A stretch of 64,000 bases of DNA from Variovorax sp. UMC13. GTDB lineage: Bacteria; Pseudomonadota; Gammaproteobacteria; Burkholderiales; Burkholderiaceae_C. Within the stretch, counting starts at the first letter, position 1. Every line of letters begins with the position of its first letter. The notes under the pieces were generated by a model. That model was not told the DNA's origin, did no database searches, and saw nothing but the letters and a program-made list of their open reading frames with translations. The translations under genes and the position numbers were made by a program. The stretch lies in assembly GCF_014170375.1 (NCBI RefSeq), contig NZ_LZZW01000035.1, forward strand, positions 1 to 64,000, written 5' to 3'. Of the stretch, positions 1 to 8,622 are shown piece after piece.

Positions 1-425
1 GCACTGGCCGTCGTGGCCGCGCTCGTTTCACCCGCCGGGCTTGCGTTGCCGGGCGGGGCCGGGGCAGCGGTCGTCTCCGGCCCGGGTTCAGGCGCCGCCG
101 TGATCGCCTGCGGCACGGGTGCCGGTGCGGGCGCCGGACGTGGCTTCACCGGCTTGGGCCGGGGTGCTGCGGGCGGCGGAGCAGGGGCCGGGACGGGCTT
201 CGGCGCCTCCACCACGGGCGGCGGCGTGATCACGATCGTGCGGGTGATGAAGCGCTCGGCCGGCGTCTGCGCATCGGGCGCGTTGCCCAGCGGAATGGCG
301 CCCAGCAGCGCCATGTGGGCGGCCACAACCACCGCGCTCACCACCAGCGGCGTGCGCCATGCGGTGCGCTCGGCCGGCAGGTGGCCGGCGGCGGGGGAGA
401 GGGCGGACGTCGGCATCAGCGTCAT
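1..425 (-). CDS. DUF3108/TonB-like proline-rich membrane protein (N-terminal part)
   Basis: This reading frame starts with ATG at 425 and runs off the left edge, so only about 141 N-terminal residues are present. It shows a short polar N-terminus, one hydrophobic segment near residues 26-46 (VVSAVVVAAHMALLGAIPL), then a long Pro/Ala/Lys-rich stretch (PKPVPAPAPPP, PRPKPVKPRPAP). This is the N-terminal layout of DUF3108-domain proteins of Burkholderiales and of TonB-like proteins, where an inner-membrane anchor is followed by a rigid periplasmic arm. The C-terminal domain that would decide between them lies outside the window. It is divergent from the fumarylacetoacetate-hydrolase gene with about 97 bp between the starts. 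The family assignment is inference from composition. Confidence 0.6.
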   Translation of the reverse strand, partial: MTLMPTSALSPAAGHLPAERTAWRTPLVVSAVVVAAHMALLGAIPLGNAPDAQTPAERFITRTIVITPPPVVEAPKPVPAPAPPPAAPRPKPVKPRPAPAPAPVPQAITAAPEPGPETTAAPAPPGNASPAGETSAATTAS

Positions 426-522
426 CAGGTATGGACCGGTCGGCGCGCCGGAGGTTCACCTCGGTACACTGCCGCCGTTCCACCAGTTTAGTAGCGAGGC
501 CGCATCCGGGCCCGCCGCCACC

Positions 523-1605
523 ATGAAACTCGCCACCCTCAAGGACGGCTCGCGCGACGGCCAGCTCGTCGTCGTCTCGCGCGATCTCTCGCTCGCCCAC
601 TACGCCACCGGCATCGCCAGCCGCCTGCAGCAGGTGCTCGACGACTGGGGCTTCCTGAGCCCGCAGCTGCAGGACCTCTACGACGAGCTCAACAACGGCC
701 GCGCGCGCCATGCCTTCCCCTTCGACCCGGCCCAGTGCATGGCGCCGCTGCCGCGCGCCTACCAGTGGGCCGACGGCTCGGCCTACCTCAACCACGTCGA
801 GCTGGTGCGCAAGGCGCGCAACGCCGAGGTGCCCGAGAGCTTCTACACCGACCCGCTGATGTACCAGGGCGGCAGCGACGACTTCATCGGCGCCATGGAC
901 GACATCGTGGTGCCCAGCGAAGCCATGGGCATCGACTTCGAGGCCGAGATCGCGGTCGTGACCGGCGACGTGCGCATGGGCGCGTCGCCCGAGCAGGCGC
1001 TCGACGGCATCCGCCTGGTGATGCTGGTCAACGACGTGAGCCTGCGCAACCTGATCCCGGCCGAACTCGGCAAGGGCTTCGGCTTCTTCCAGAGCAAGCC
1101 GGCCACCGCCTTCAGCCCGGTCGCCGTGACCCTCGACGAGATCGGCGAGGCCTGGCGCGACGGTCGCGTGCACCTGCCGCTGCAAAGCAGCTGGAACGGC
1201 CGCAAGGTCGGCCTGTGCGACGCGGGCGAGGAGATGACCTTCCACTTCGGCCAGCTGATCGCCCACATCGCCAAGACCCGCAACGTGCGCGCCGGCAGCA
1301 TCGTCGGCAGCGGCACCGTGAGCAACAAGGGCGTGGAGCGCAAGGGCGGTGGCATGGACTGGCCCAAGGGCTATTCCTGCATCGCCGAGAAGCGCTGCAT
1401 CGAGACCATTCAAGACGGCCAGCCCAGCACCGAATTCATGTACTACGGCGACACCATCCGCATCGAGATGAAGGGCCCGGACGGTCGCACGCTGTTCGGT
1501 GCGATCGACCAGGAAGTGGTGGCGCCGGGCGCGCGTGAGCGGGCGGCGGCGGAGGCGCTCAAGGCGCAGGCGCTGGCGCGCAGCCAGGCGGCGGCGGAGG
1601 GTTGA
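523..1605 (+). CDS. Fumarylacetoacetate hydrolase family protein
   Basis: The 360-residue protein belongs to the FAH family, which cleaves C-C bonds in acylpyruvate-type intermediates of aromatic catabolism or acts as decarboxylase/hydratase. The FAH metal-site pattern is visible: E140-x-E142 in DFEAEIAVV and D171 in NDVSLRN, with a conserved SGTVSNKG segment near residue 270 and YYGDTIRIEM near the C-terminus. The frame is open upstream to position 13, but MKLATLKDGSRDG at 523 is the natural family start and the upstream codons overlap the divergent DUF3108-like gene. It converges on the LuxR-type regulator, ending 6 bp from it. The exact substrate cannot be told from sequence. The FAD monooxygenase 900 bp away suggests an aromatic pathway, but it is not in the same transcript. 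Confidence 0.9.
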   Translation: MKLATLKDGSRDGQLVVVSRDLSLAHYATGIASRLQQVLDDWGFLSPQLQDLYDELNNGRARHAFPFDPAQCMAPLPRAYQWADGSAYLNHVELVRKARNAEVPESFYTDPLMYQGGSDDFIGAMDDIVVPSEAMGIDFEAEIAVVTGDVRMGASPEQALDGIRLVMLVNDVSLRNLIPAELGKGFGFFQSKPATAFSPVAVTLDEIGEAWRDGRVHLPLQSSWNGRKVGLCDAGEEMTFHFGQLIAHIAKTRNVRAGSIVGSGTVSNKGVERKGGGMDWPKGYSCIAEKRCIETIQDGQPSTEFMYYGDTIRIEMKGPDGRTLFGAIDQEVVAPGARERAAAEALKAQALARSQAAAEG

Positions 1606-1611
1606 GCGTTT

Positions 1612-2394
1612 TCAGGCGGCGGCGCCACCGCCGCGCAGCAGCTCCTTCAACGACCCGATCCCCAGCCGCCGGAACGCGCGGTACTGGTGGGTGCGCACGG
1701 TCGTGAGCGCGATGCCCATCTCGCGTGCCGTGGCCTTGGCCGTGCGGCCGGCCAGCAGGTGCCCGATCACCTCGCGTTCGCGCTGGCTCAGCGCGAGCAG
1801 GCGCGGCGCGAGCGCGGGGTCGGCGGTTTCGCGGGCGACCACGGCGCTGCGGCCGTGGGCGGCGGTCGCGTCGGCCAGCAGCGCGGCGTGCGCCTCGAGC
1901 TGCGCGAAGTCGCCGGCATCGAATGCCGGCTGGGCGAGGCTGCGGTAGAAGCTCACGGCCGCGCGCTGGCCCGTGGGCAGCAGCAACAGCACCGACGCAC
2001 GCTCGCGGATGCCCACGTCGCCGTAGCAGGCGGCGCGGTAGGCCAAATCTTCGATCTCGTCGCCGAGGTGGTGGCCGATCCAGCGCTGCGCCTGCTTCGG
2101 CCGCGCGCGGGCCGCCAGCCACACCATGTGCGGATCGAGCCGGTCGAAGCGCTCGGCGATGTAGCGCGCGGCCGTGCGCTCGGCGGTGTTGCCGTAGCTG
2201 CTGGCCGCCGACACGGCCTCCAGCGCGCCCGCGGCGCCGACCGCGAACACGGTGCAGAAGGTGGCGGGCAGCACGCGCTGCATCGCCGCCAGGCAGTGGG
2301 TGGCGAGCTGCGGCGTGCCGATGCCCGCGAGCACCTCGCCGATCACGGCGGGCGCGATCGGCAGGTCGGAGGGAGGAATGCGCCAGCGTTTCAT
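1612..2394 (-). CDS. LuxR-family transcriptional regulator
   Basis: A 260-residue DNA-binding regulator. The last 65 residues or so form a LuxR/NarL-type helix-turn-helix: LSQREREVIGHLLAGRTAKATAREMGIALTTVRTH carries the typical LxxREREV start and the TVRTH recognition helix. The first 190 residues resemble no response-regulator receiver (no clear DD-D-K set) and probably form a ligand-sensing or autoinducer-like domain that I cannot name. It is divergent from the FAD monooxygenase operon with 88 bp between the starts, which makes that operon the most likely target; this is inferred from position only. The stop lies 6 bp from the end of the converging FAH gene. Confidence 0.85.
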   Translation of the reverse strand: MKRWRIPPSDLPIAPAVIGEVLAGIGTPQLATHCLAAMQRVLPATFCTVFAVGAAGALEAVSAASSYGNTAERTAARYIAERFDRLDPHMVWLAARARPKQAQRWIGHHLGDEIEDLAYRAACYGDVGIRERASVLLLLPTGQRAAVSFYRSLAQPAFDAGDFAQLEAHAALLADATAAHGRSAVVARETADPALAPRLLALSQREREVIGHLLAGRTAKATAREMGIALTTVRTHQYRAFRRLGIGSLKELLRGGGAAA

Positions 2395-2482
2395 TGCGAG
2401 TCGAGAAGCGTGCCCCTAGGGTAATCACCTCCTACAAGGTTATGACACTGCGCCGGTCCTGCCATCGGGAGAATCCCGTCGC

Positions 2483-4207
2483 ATGAACACCGCAACCCCT
2501 GTCGTTCCTTCCGCGCGTCCCGGCGATGCCGCTGGTGGCCCGCTGCCACCGCGCGCGGACGAGGGCGCGCTGCCGCCCTCGGTCGGCAGCTTCCACTACA
2601 CGCGCTACGCGCCGCGCACGCCGGCGCTCGAAGACGGCCGCGAGCCCGGCGTGCACCCGGTGCTGATCGCGGGCGGCGGCCCGGTCGGCATGGCGCTGGC
2701 GCTCGGGCTGGCCAACCATGGCGTGCGCAGCGTGCTGATCGAGGCCGACGACACGGTGTGCGTGGGCAGCCGCGCGATCTGCGTGTCGCGCCGCAGCCTG
2801 CAGATCATGGAACGGCTGGGCGCGCTGCCGGGCTTCCTGGCCAAGGGCCTGCCGTGGTCGGTGGGGCGCAGCTTCTACAAGACTGACGAGGTGTTCCGCT
2901 TCGAGATGCCGCAGGACCCGCGGCAGCCGCTGCCGCCCATGGTCAACCTCGCGCAGTACGACATCGAGCAGAGCCTGCTCGACGCGATCCATCGGCGCAA
3001 TGCACAGCAGCCCGGGCTGATCGACATCCGCTGGGCCACCGAGGTGACGGCGCTCGCGCAGGACGCCGAGGGCGTGAGGCTCGCGGTGCGCAACCGCGAC
3101 GCGGCCTACACGCTGCAGGGCCGCTGGCTCGCGGCCTGCGACGGCGGCCAGAGCTTCGTGCGCAAGACGCTCGGCCTGTCGCTGGAAGGCGCGGCCTACG
3201 AAGGCCGCTACGTGATCATCGACATCGAGCTGCCGAGCAGCTACCCGACCGAGCGTCGCGCCTGGTTCGACCCGCCGTGGCACCGCGGCGCGACCGTGCT
3301 GATGCATCGCCAGCCCGACGACATCTGGCGCATCGACTACCAACTGCGCGCCGGCCAGCGCACCGAGGACGCGATGACGCCCGAGGCGATCCGCGCGTTC
3401 GTGCAGCGCCACCTCGACGCCATCGGCGAAGGCCATCTGCCGTGGCAGACCGTGTGGTCCTCGGTCTACCGCGCGGGCGCGATGACGCTGGCCGGCTACC
3501 GCCATGGCCGCATCCTCTTCGCGGGCAACGCGGCCCATGCGATGCCGATCTTCGGCGTGCGCGGGCTCAACTCGGGCTTCGACGATGCCGACAACCTGGC
3601 CTGGAAACTGGCCGCGGTGGTCGACGGCATCGGCGGCGAAGCACTGCTCGGCAGCTACTCGCAGGAGCGCATCGAGGCCTTCCACATCAACGCCGAGAAC
3701 GCGATGCGCAGCACCGAATTCATGTCGCCGCCCTCGCGCGGCTTCGACCTGATGCGCGAGGCCGCGCTGTCGCTGGCCGGCGCGCACCGCGACATCGCGC
3801 AGCTGGTGAACCCGCGCCAGACCGAGGCGGTGCGCTATGCGGCGTCGGCGCTGTCGAGCGAGGGCGATGCCTGGCCCGCGGGGCCGTTGCCAGGCCAGGT
3901 GATGCCGGGCTTCGTGGACGTGAACGCGGCGGCCTTCATGCTGCTGGTGCTGGCGCCCGAGGGCATGGCCGAACCCGTGGACGAGGCCGAGCTCGGGGAT
4001 GCGCAGCAGGCGGTGCGCAGCCTGCAGGTCCGGCGCATCGCGAACGACGGCGCATTGTTCGCCGAGCTGGGCGCCGAGCAGGGCGCGGCCTACCTGCTGC
4101 GTCCCGACGGCCATGTCGCCGCGCGCTGGCGCCGCGTGCCCCGCGGTGCGCTCGTGGCCGCCTTGCGCCGCGCCCTCTGCGCCACCAAAACAGAAAGCCA
4201 GCCATGA
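2483..4207 (+). CDS. FAD-dependent aromatic monooxygenase (PheA/TfdB-like)
   Basis: A 574-residue flavoprotein hydroxylase of the PHBH/PheA class, which uses NAD(P)H and O2 to hydroxylate phenolic substrates. The FAD ADP-binding motif GGGPVG is at residues 64-69, and the second FAD motif appears as GNAAHAMPIFGVRGLNSGFDDADNLAWKL near residue 350 (family G-D/N-x-A-H). The C-terminal 130 residues form the thioredoxin-like tail of this class. The first 55 residues precede the Rossmann fold and are unusually long. The stop codon overlaps the start of the DUF2783 gene by ATGA, so the two are translationally coupled. Relatives include 3-(3-hydroxyphenyl)propionate and 3-hydroxybenzoate hydroxylases; the substrate is not determined. 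Confidence 0.88.
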   Translation: MNTATPVVPSARPGDAAGGPLPPRADEGALPPSVGSFHYTRYAPRTPALEDGREPGVHPVLIAGGGPVGMALALGLANHGVRSVLIEADDTVCVGSRAICVSRRSLQIMERLGALPGFLAKGLPWSVGRSFYKTDEVFRFEMPQDPRQPLPPMVNLAQYDIEQSLLDAIHRRNAQQPGLIDIRWATEVTALAQDAEGVRLAVRNRDAAYTLQGRWLAACDGGQSFVRKTLGLSLEGAAYEGRYVIIDIELPSSYPTERRAWFDPPWHRGATVLMHRQPDDIWRIDYQLRAGQRTEDAMTPEAIRAFVQRHLDAIGEGHLPWQTVWSSVYRAGAMTLAGYRHGRILFAGNAAHAMPIFGVRGLNSGFDDADNLAWKLAAVVDGIGGEALLGSYSQERIEAFHINAENAMRSTEFMSPPSRGFDLMREAALSLAGAHRDIAQLVNPRQTEAVRYAASALSSEGDAWPAGPLPGQVMPGFVDVNAAAFMLLVLAPEGMAEPVDEAELGDAQQAVRSLQVRRIANDGALFAELGAEQGAAYLLRPDGHVAARWRRVPRGALVAALRRALCATKTESQP

Positions 4208-4431
4208 GCACCCCCTTGCCTCCCGAAGCCCGCGACCGCCTCTACGCCGCCTGCGCGCGCGCCATCACCGAAGCCGGACCCGAGCGCGAGTCGCTGTTCC
4301 TCGCGCGGCTCGCGCTGCTGCTGTTCGAGCAGGTCGGCGACGAGGCGCGCTGCAGCGAAGCGCTGGCGCACGCGCTGCAGGACCTGCCCGTACCATCCCT
4401 GTCTGCCCTCACAACCACAAACGGAGATTGA
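4204..4431 (+). CDS. DUF2783 small protein
   Basis: A 75-residue protein with a highly helical central segment (LYAACARAITEAGPERESLFLARLALLLFEQVGDEA). It matches the DUF2783 pattern of small proteins found directly behind PheA-type FAD monooxygenases. Start codon ATG overlaps the monooxygenase stop by four bases. No catalytic residues are visible. A role as accessory or stabilising subunit of the hydroxylase is inferred only from the constant gene neighbourhood. The Bug-type binding protein gene follows 4 bp after the stop. Confidence 0.75.
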   Translation: MSTPLPPEARDRLYAACARAITEAGPERESLFLARLALLLFEQVGDEARCSEALAHALQDLPVPSLSALTTTNGD

Positions 4432-4435
4432 ATCC

Positions 4436-5413
4436 ATGGACCGTCGTACCCTCCTGGCCACGCTCGCATCGGGCGCCGCCGTCGCGGCCGCGCCTTTTGC
4501 CCGCGCGCAGTCGGCCTATCCCGAACAGCTCATCAAGTGGGTCGTGCCCTACCCGGCGGGCGGCGGCACCGACGTGATCGCGCGCACGCTGGCCGAAGCC
4601 ATGCGCCAGACGCTGGGCCAGCAGATCGTGATCGACAACCGTCCCGGCGCCGCCACCAACATCGGCGCCGACCTGGTGGCCAAGAGCAAGCCCGACGGCT
4701 ACACCATCCTGTCGGCCGACAACGCGGTGCTGGCCTTCAACGAGCACCTGTTCGGCAAGCTGCCCTTCAACCCGCAGAAGGACTTCAGCTACATCGGCGC
4801 GATCGGCAAGTTCCCGCTGGCGCTGGTGGTGCATCCCGATTTCCCGGCCAAGAACTTCAAGGAATTCCTGGCCTACGTGAAGGCCAACCCCGGCAAGGTG
4901 AACTACGCGTCGCCGGGCAACGGCTCGCCGCACCACCTGGCGATGGAGCTGTTCAAGAACCGCACCGGCACTTTCATCACGCACATCCCGTACCGCGGCG
5001 CGGCGCCGGCCATGGCCGACGTGATGGGCGGCCAGGTGCCGTGCATGTTCCTCGACCTGGCCTCGGGCCTGACCATCATGCAGAGCCACAAGGTGCGCGT
5101 GCTGGCCATCGGCTCGGGCGCGCGCAGCAAGCTGCTGCCCGAGGTGCCGACGCTGGCCGAGGTGGGCGTGCGCGACAGCGAGGTGTTCGCCTTCCAGGGC
5201 CTGCTGGGTCCGGCCGGCCTGCCGGCCAACGTGGTGAGCAAGCTCAACGGCGACCTCAACAAGGCCTTCACCACGGCCGCGGTGCAGAAGCGTTTCGCCG
5301 ACATCGGCATGGAAGCGATGCCCGGCACGCCCGAGCAGTTCTTCGGCCTGGCGCGCGCGGAAGCCAGGCGCTGGGGCCCGGTGATCCAGGCCGCGGGCGT
5401 CAAGCTGGATTGA
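4436..5413 (+). CDS. Bug-family (TctC) tripartite tricarboxylate transporter binding protein
   Basis: A 325-residue periplasmic solute-binding protein of the Bug family, which is greatly expanded in Comamonadaceae and Bordetella. A signal peptide with twin arginines (MDRRTLLATLASGAAVAAAPFARAQS) precedes the mature domain. Family hallmarks are VVPYPAGGGTDVIAR near residue 35, GYTILSADN, and NYASPGNGSPHHLAMELF near residue 155. It is the third gene of the monooxygenase/DUF2783 operon (4 bp gap), so it probably binds the aromatic or carboxylate substrate that the monooxygenase handles. No TctA/TctB membrane genes are adjacent, as is common for orphan Bug proteins. Confidence 0.9.
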   Translation: MDRRTLLATLASGAAVAAAPFARAQSAYPEQLIKWVVPYPAGGGTDVIARTLAEAMRQTLGQQIVIDNRPGAATNIGADLVAKSKPDGYTILSADNAVLAFNEHLFGKLPFNPQKDFSYIGAIGKFPLALVVHPDFPAKNFKEFLAYVKANPGKVNYASPGNGSPHHLAMELFKNRTGTFITHIPYRGAAPAMADVMGGQVPCMFLDLASGLTIMQSHKVRVLAIGSGARSKLLPEVPTLAEVGVRDSEVFAFQGLLGPAGLPANVVSKLNGDLNKAFTTAAVQKRFADIGMEAMPGTPEQFFGLARAEARRWGPVIQAAGVKLD

Positions 5414-5432
5414 GTCGACCCAAGGGCCGGCG

Positions 5433-6596
5433 CTACTTCGCGTTGGCCTTGCGCGACCCGTCCTCGAAGACCTCGTCGTCGCGGTCGGGCAGGCCGTTGG
5501 CGTCCCAGGTGCGCTCGCGCGTGACCCGCCCCTTGTCGTCGTAGTTGGACTCGCTGATCAGCCGGCCCTGCAGGTCGAAGCGCCGGTGCAGGCCGATCGC
5601 GAGCAGCCGCCCGCGCGGTGCCGGCGCGCTGAAGCGGCCCTGCGCGGCGCGCTGCCCGTTGTCATGGAACTCGCTGATGTCGGCCACGCGCGCCAGGCCG
5701 TCGCCGCTGTAGGCGGTCTTGCTGCGCGGCTGGCCGTTGAGGTAGTAGCTGTCGTCGCTCGCGGGCAGGCCGGCCGGTGTCCAGCGCTGTTCGCGCACCA
5801 GCGTGCCCCGCTCGGAGTACTCGCTCTCGCGCTGCTTCAGCACGCTGCGCTCGGCGATCAGCGACACCAGTTCGTAGCGCTTCACGCCCTCGGACGAGAA
5901 GCGCTGTTCGGTGCGCTGGTTGCCCGAGAGCTCGTCCAGCGACTCGGGCTTGCCGTTGTCGTAGAGGCGTTCGCTGCGCACCCGCTTGCCGGTCGTGAAG
6001 GACAGCTTGGCGCGCAGGCCGCCCTTGCCGTCGAACAGTTCGACCTGCGAGGGCTGGGGCCCGACGAAGCCGCACTGGCGCGCGTCGTCGAAGGCCGGCG
6101 CCAGCACCGGCCGGTCGGCGCAGCGCAGCGCCGAGAGCTGGCCGCCGGGCGTGAACTCGGCCGCCGCGCGCTCGCCGCCGGGGTCGGCGTAGAAGGCCAG
6201 CCGGCGCAGCTGGCCGTTGGGGTGGAAGCTGCGCACCAGGCCGAGCTCGTGGCCGTCGTCGTAGGTCGCTTCGCGCAGCACCTGGCCGTCGGGGTAGAGC
6301 TCGCGCGCGCGTCCGTGCAGGTTGCCCTTGGCGTTGACGCTCTGCTCCTTGGCCAGCTTGCCCTTGTCGTAGTAGCGCACGATGCCCATGAAGACGCCGT
6401 TGCGCAGTTCCTGTTCGCGCTGCAGCTCGCCGCTGTCGCGGTCCTTGCAGCGCATCAGGCCGGTCTTGCCCTGCGTGGTGTAGCCGTTCGCGGGGTTGAC
6501 CGGGGCACCGTTGAGCTCGCAGTCCTGCACCGCATGCGCGGCGCCCGCCAGTCCCATCAGGACCGACATCCAGGCCAGGTGCGTGCGTGGGTTCAT
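5433..6596 (-). CDS. Exported MORN-like repeat protein (YwqK-type)
   Basis: A 387-residue exported protein. A signal peptide is visible at residues 1-22, ending near GAAHA. The mature chain carries repeated short beta-hairpin units of the form Y-x-D/N-G-x-x-x-x-E, for example YYDKGKLAKEQ, LYPDGQVLREATYDDG, FHPNGQLRRLAFY, LYDNGKPESL and YYLNGQPRSKTAY. These are MORN-variant (YwqK/toxin_YwqK) repeats. The repeats suggest an elongated beta structure in the periplasm or on the surface. No enzymatic residues are seen and no partner toxin is adjacent. It converges on the Bug gene (19 bp between stops). Confidence 0.75.
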   Translation of the reverse strand: MNPRTHLAWMSVLMGLAGAAHAVQDCELNGAPVNPANGYTTQGKTGLMRCKDRDSGELQREQELRNGVFMGIVRYYDKGKLAKEQSVNAKGNLHGRARELYPDGQVLREATYDDGHELGLVRSFHPNGQLRRLAFYADPGGERAAAEFTPGGQLSALRCADRPVLAPAFDDARQCGFVGPQPSQVELFDGKGGLRAKLSFTTGKRVRSERLYDNGKPESLDELSGNQRTEQRFSSEGVKRYELVSLIAERSVLKQRESEYSERGTLVREQRWTPAGLPASDDSYYLNGQPRSKTAYSGDGLARVADISEFHDNGQRAAQGRFSAPAPRGRLLAIGLHRRFDLQGRLISESNYDDKGRVTRERTWDANGLPDRDDEVFEDGSRKANAK

Positions 6597-6656
6597 GCGT
6601 TCATTTCTCCAGCCCCGGCGGGTTGAGCTCGCGAATGAGGGGGGCGGGTGCCACGG

Positions 6657-7070
6657 CTATTTGTCGTAGAGCGCGGCCAGGGAGCGGAAGCCCTTGACCT
6701 CGATCGGATTGCCGAAGGGATCGCAGAAGAACATGGTCCATTGTTCGCCGGGCTGGCCTTCGAAGCGCACCTGCGGCGCGAGCACGAAGTCGGTGCCGGC
6801 GGCCTCGAGGCGCTGGGCCAGCGCGCGCCAGTCGGGCAGCTCGAGCACGATGCCGAAGTGCGGCATCGGCACCATCGCATCGCCCACGCGGCCGGTGCGC
6901 GTGGTGGCGAAGGGCTCGCCCAGGTGCAGCGAAAGCTGGTGGCCGAAGAAGTCGAAGTCGACCCAGGTCTCGGTGCTGCGGCCTTCGGCACAGCCGAGCA
7001 CGTCGCCGTAGAAGCGGCGCGCGCCGTCGAGGTCGCGAACGTGGAAGGCGAGGTGAAATATGCTCTGCAT
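6657..7070 (-). CDS. VOC family protein (glyoxalase/dioxygenase fold)
   Basis: A 137-residue vicinal-oxygen-chelate protein with the two beta-alpha-beta-beta-beta modules of the family: FHLAFHVRDLDGARRFYGDVLG at the N-terminus and FFCDPFGNPIEVKGF at the C-terminus. Candidate metal ligands are the first-strand His (residue 9), H-x-G region (HLGEP) and the Glu of PIEVKG. The start at 7070 places the family-typical MQSIFHLAFHV at the N-terminus. It is transcribed away from the TraB/GumN gene. The reaction (isomerase, epoxide/antibiotic resistance or dioxygenase) cannot be told. Confidence 0.85.
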   Translation of the reverse strand: MQSIFHLAFHVRDLDGARRFYGDVLGCAEGRSTETWVDFDFFGHQLSLHLGEPFATTRTGRVGDAMVPMPHFGIVLELPDWRALAQRLEAAGTDFVLAPQVRFEGQPGEQWTMFFCDPFGNPIEVKGFRSLAALYDK

Positions 7071-7126
7071 GCGGTCAGCATAGCCGCCTTGTAACCAAAT
7101 CCATACTTCGGCCCCCGGGGAAGACC

Positions 7127-8131
7127 ATGCGCCTGCAGCGCCATTTCCAATCGTTTCGATGCGCAGGCGCGGCGCGGCTGTGGCGGCGCATGGCGGCGGC
7201 CTGGCTGGCCCTGGGCATGGCGGGCGCGGCGCTGGCGGCCGAGGCGCCTGCCGTCTGCGTGCCTGTGCCCGCGCCGGCATCGGAGGCGGTGCAGGACACC
7301 CCAGCGCAGGCCCAGGACCGGGGCTTCCTGTGGCGCCTCGAGAAAGACGGCCACAGCTCTTGGCTCTACGGCACCATGCACGTGGGCAAGCCGGCCTGGA
7401 TGCCTCCGGGCGAGAAGGTGGGCGCGGCGCTGCGCCGGAGCGAGGTGATCGCGCTGGAACTGGACCTGTCGGACCCGGCCACGCTGGCGGTGTTCACCGC
7501 GCCGCTCGACGCCGCCGCCGTGGCCCGCATCCTCACGCCCGATCGCCGGCGCCGGCTCGAGCGCCAGATCGCGATCGCCTGCCTGCCGGCCGATGCGCTG
7601 GCGCGCCTGCGGCCGATCCTGCAGGCCACCACGCTGGCCGGGCTGGCGGTGCGCCACGACGGAATCTTCGCGGAATGGGGCAGCGAGCACTTCCTCGGCG
7701 CCTACGCGCGCCGCCACGCCAGGCCGATCGTCGCGCTCGAGGATGCGCAGATGCAATTGAAGGCCCTGGCCGGCGACAGCGAGGCCGAGGAGGGTGCGCA
7801 GGTCGACGAGACCCTCGACGAGCTCGAGTCCGGCCAGGCGCGCACGCTCGGCGCCGAACTGGCCACCGTCTGGGCTTCCAGCGACTGGCAGAAGCTGTCC
7901 GACTACCGCCGATGGTGCGATTGCGTGAAGACGGCGACCGACGAGCGCGCGCTGCAGCGCCTGCTGGACGATCGCAACCCCGGCTTGGCCGAGGGCATCG
8001 CGCGCCTGCATGGCCAGGGGCGCGGCGTTTTCGCCGCGGTCGGGGCGCTGCACATGGTGGGGCCCAAGGGCCTGCCGGCCCTGCTGGCGGCCCGGGGCTT
8101 CCGGGTGACGCGGCAGGTGCCGGCGCCATAA
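7127..8131 (+). CDS. TraB/GumN family protein
   Basis: A 334-residue exported protein. After a basic N-terminus and hydrophobic segment (AAAWLALGMAGAALAAEA) it enters the TraB/GumN fold: FLWRLEKDGHSSWLYGTMHVGKPAW near residue 65 has the hallmark G-T-x-H, and the C-terminus has a second typical segment, GVFAAVGALHMVGPKGLPALLAARGFRV, with G-x-x-H. These paired GxxH elements are the proposed metal-protease-like site of the family (Tiki/TraB). Function in bacteria is largely unknown. The DUF2946 gene begins 11 bp downstream, so they may be cotranscribed. Confidence 0.88.
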   Translation: MRLQRHFQSFRCAGAARLWRRMAAAWLALGMAGAALAAEAPAVCVPVPAPASEAVQDTPAQAQDRGFLWRLEKDGHSSWLYGTMHVGKPAWMPPGEKVGAALRRSEVIALELDLSDPATLAVFTAPLDAAAVARILTPDRRRRLERQIAIACLPADALARLRPILQATTLAGLAVRHDGIFAEWGSEHFLGAYARRHARPIVALEDAQMQLKALAGDSEAEEGAQVDETLDELESGQARTLGAELATVWASSDWQKLSDYRRWCDCVKTATDERALQRLLDDRNPGLAEGIARLHGQGRGVFAAVGALHMVGPKGLPALLAARGFRVTRQVPAP

Positions 8132-8142
8132 TCGCCGCTCCC

Positions 8143-8520
8143 ATGCCCGTCCTCCTGCGCCACCTCCTCTGCTTCCGCCGTCTCGGCGCGCTGGGCGGCC
8201 TCGTGCTCTGGAGTTTCGTGCTGTCGCTGGGCGTGGCCGCGGCATCTCCGCTGCTGCAGCCGCAGGCGCTGGAACTGGTGTGCGCCAGCACCGGTGCCGT
8301 GAAGATGGTGGTGCACACGGCCGACGGCGTGCAGGAGCTTGGCGCGGGCCACCTCGACTGCCCGCTGTGCCTGCCGGGCGGGGCGCCGCCGCACGCTGCT
8401 TCCGAGGCGCTGGCTACGGCGCCGCTGCCGCGTGGGCGCTTGTCGCGATCGGTCGAAGCCACACGCGTGGCGCTCGCCGCCGCGCCGCTGCCGGCCCGCG
8501 GGCCGCCGCTTCGCGCCTGA
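8143..8520 (+). CDS. DUF2946 family protein
   Basis: A 125-residue protein of the DUF2946 type. It has an N-terminal hydrophobic segment (LGALGGLVLWSFVLSLGVAAASP), a short periplasmic portion containing the diagnostic HLDCPLC motif (Cys-Pro-x-Cys preceded by His/Asp) and a downstream HA. DUF2946 genes are typically near copper or heme uptake genes, and here a PCu(A)C copper chaperone gene follows 102 bp downstream. The CPLC motif could bind metal; this is inference. The chosen ATG at 8143 is the first that gives the signal-like N-terminus. Confidence 0.75.
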   Translation: MPVLLRHLLCFRRLGALGGLVLWSFVLSLGVAAASPLLQPQALELVCASTGAVKMVVHTADGVQELGAGHLDCPLCLPGGAPPHAASEALATAPLPRGRLSRSVEATRVALAAAPLPARGPPLRA

Positions 8521-8622
8521 TCCCTGTGCCTGTCTCGCCGCGCGAGACATGGCAGGCCCTGCGCCGCAGGCCGCCGCCGCCCTTCGATCCCTGACGTTTT
8601 CCTGTCTCCAAGGAGTTCCCGC

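Noticed and set aside
88..1413. Long open frame on the minus strand across the FAH gene
   Set aside because: Its Ala/His/Val-rich translation has no family pattern; it is a GC-bias shadow of the FAH gene, and its 5' part conflicts with the DUF3108-like gene.
2432..4114. Open frame of 560 codons opposite the FAD monooxygenase
   Set aside because: Composition (Arg/His/Ala/Gln) is that of a reverse-frame shadow; the plus-strand protein has clear FAD motifs.
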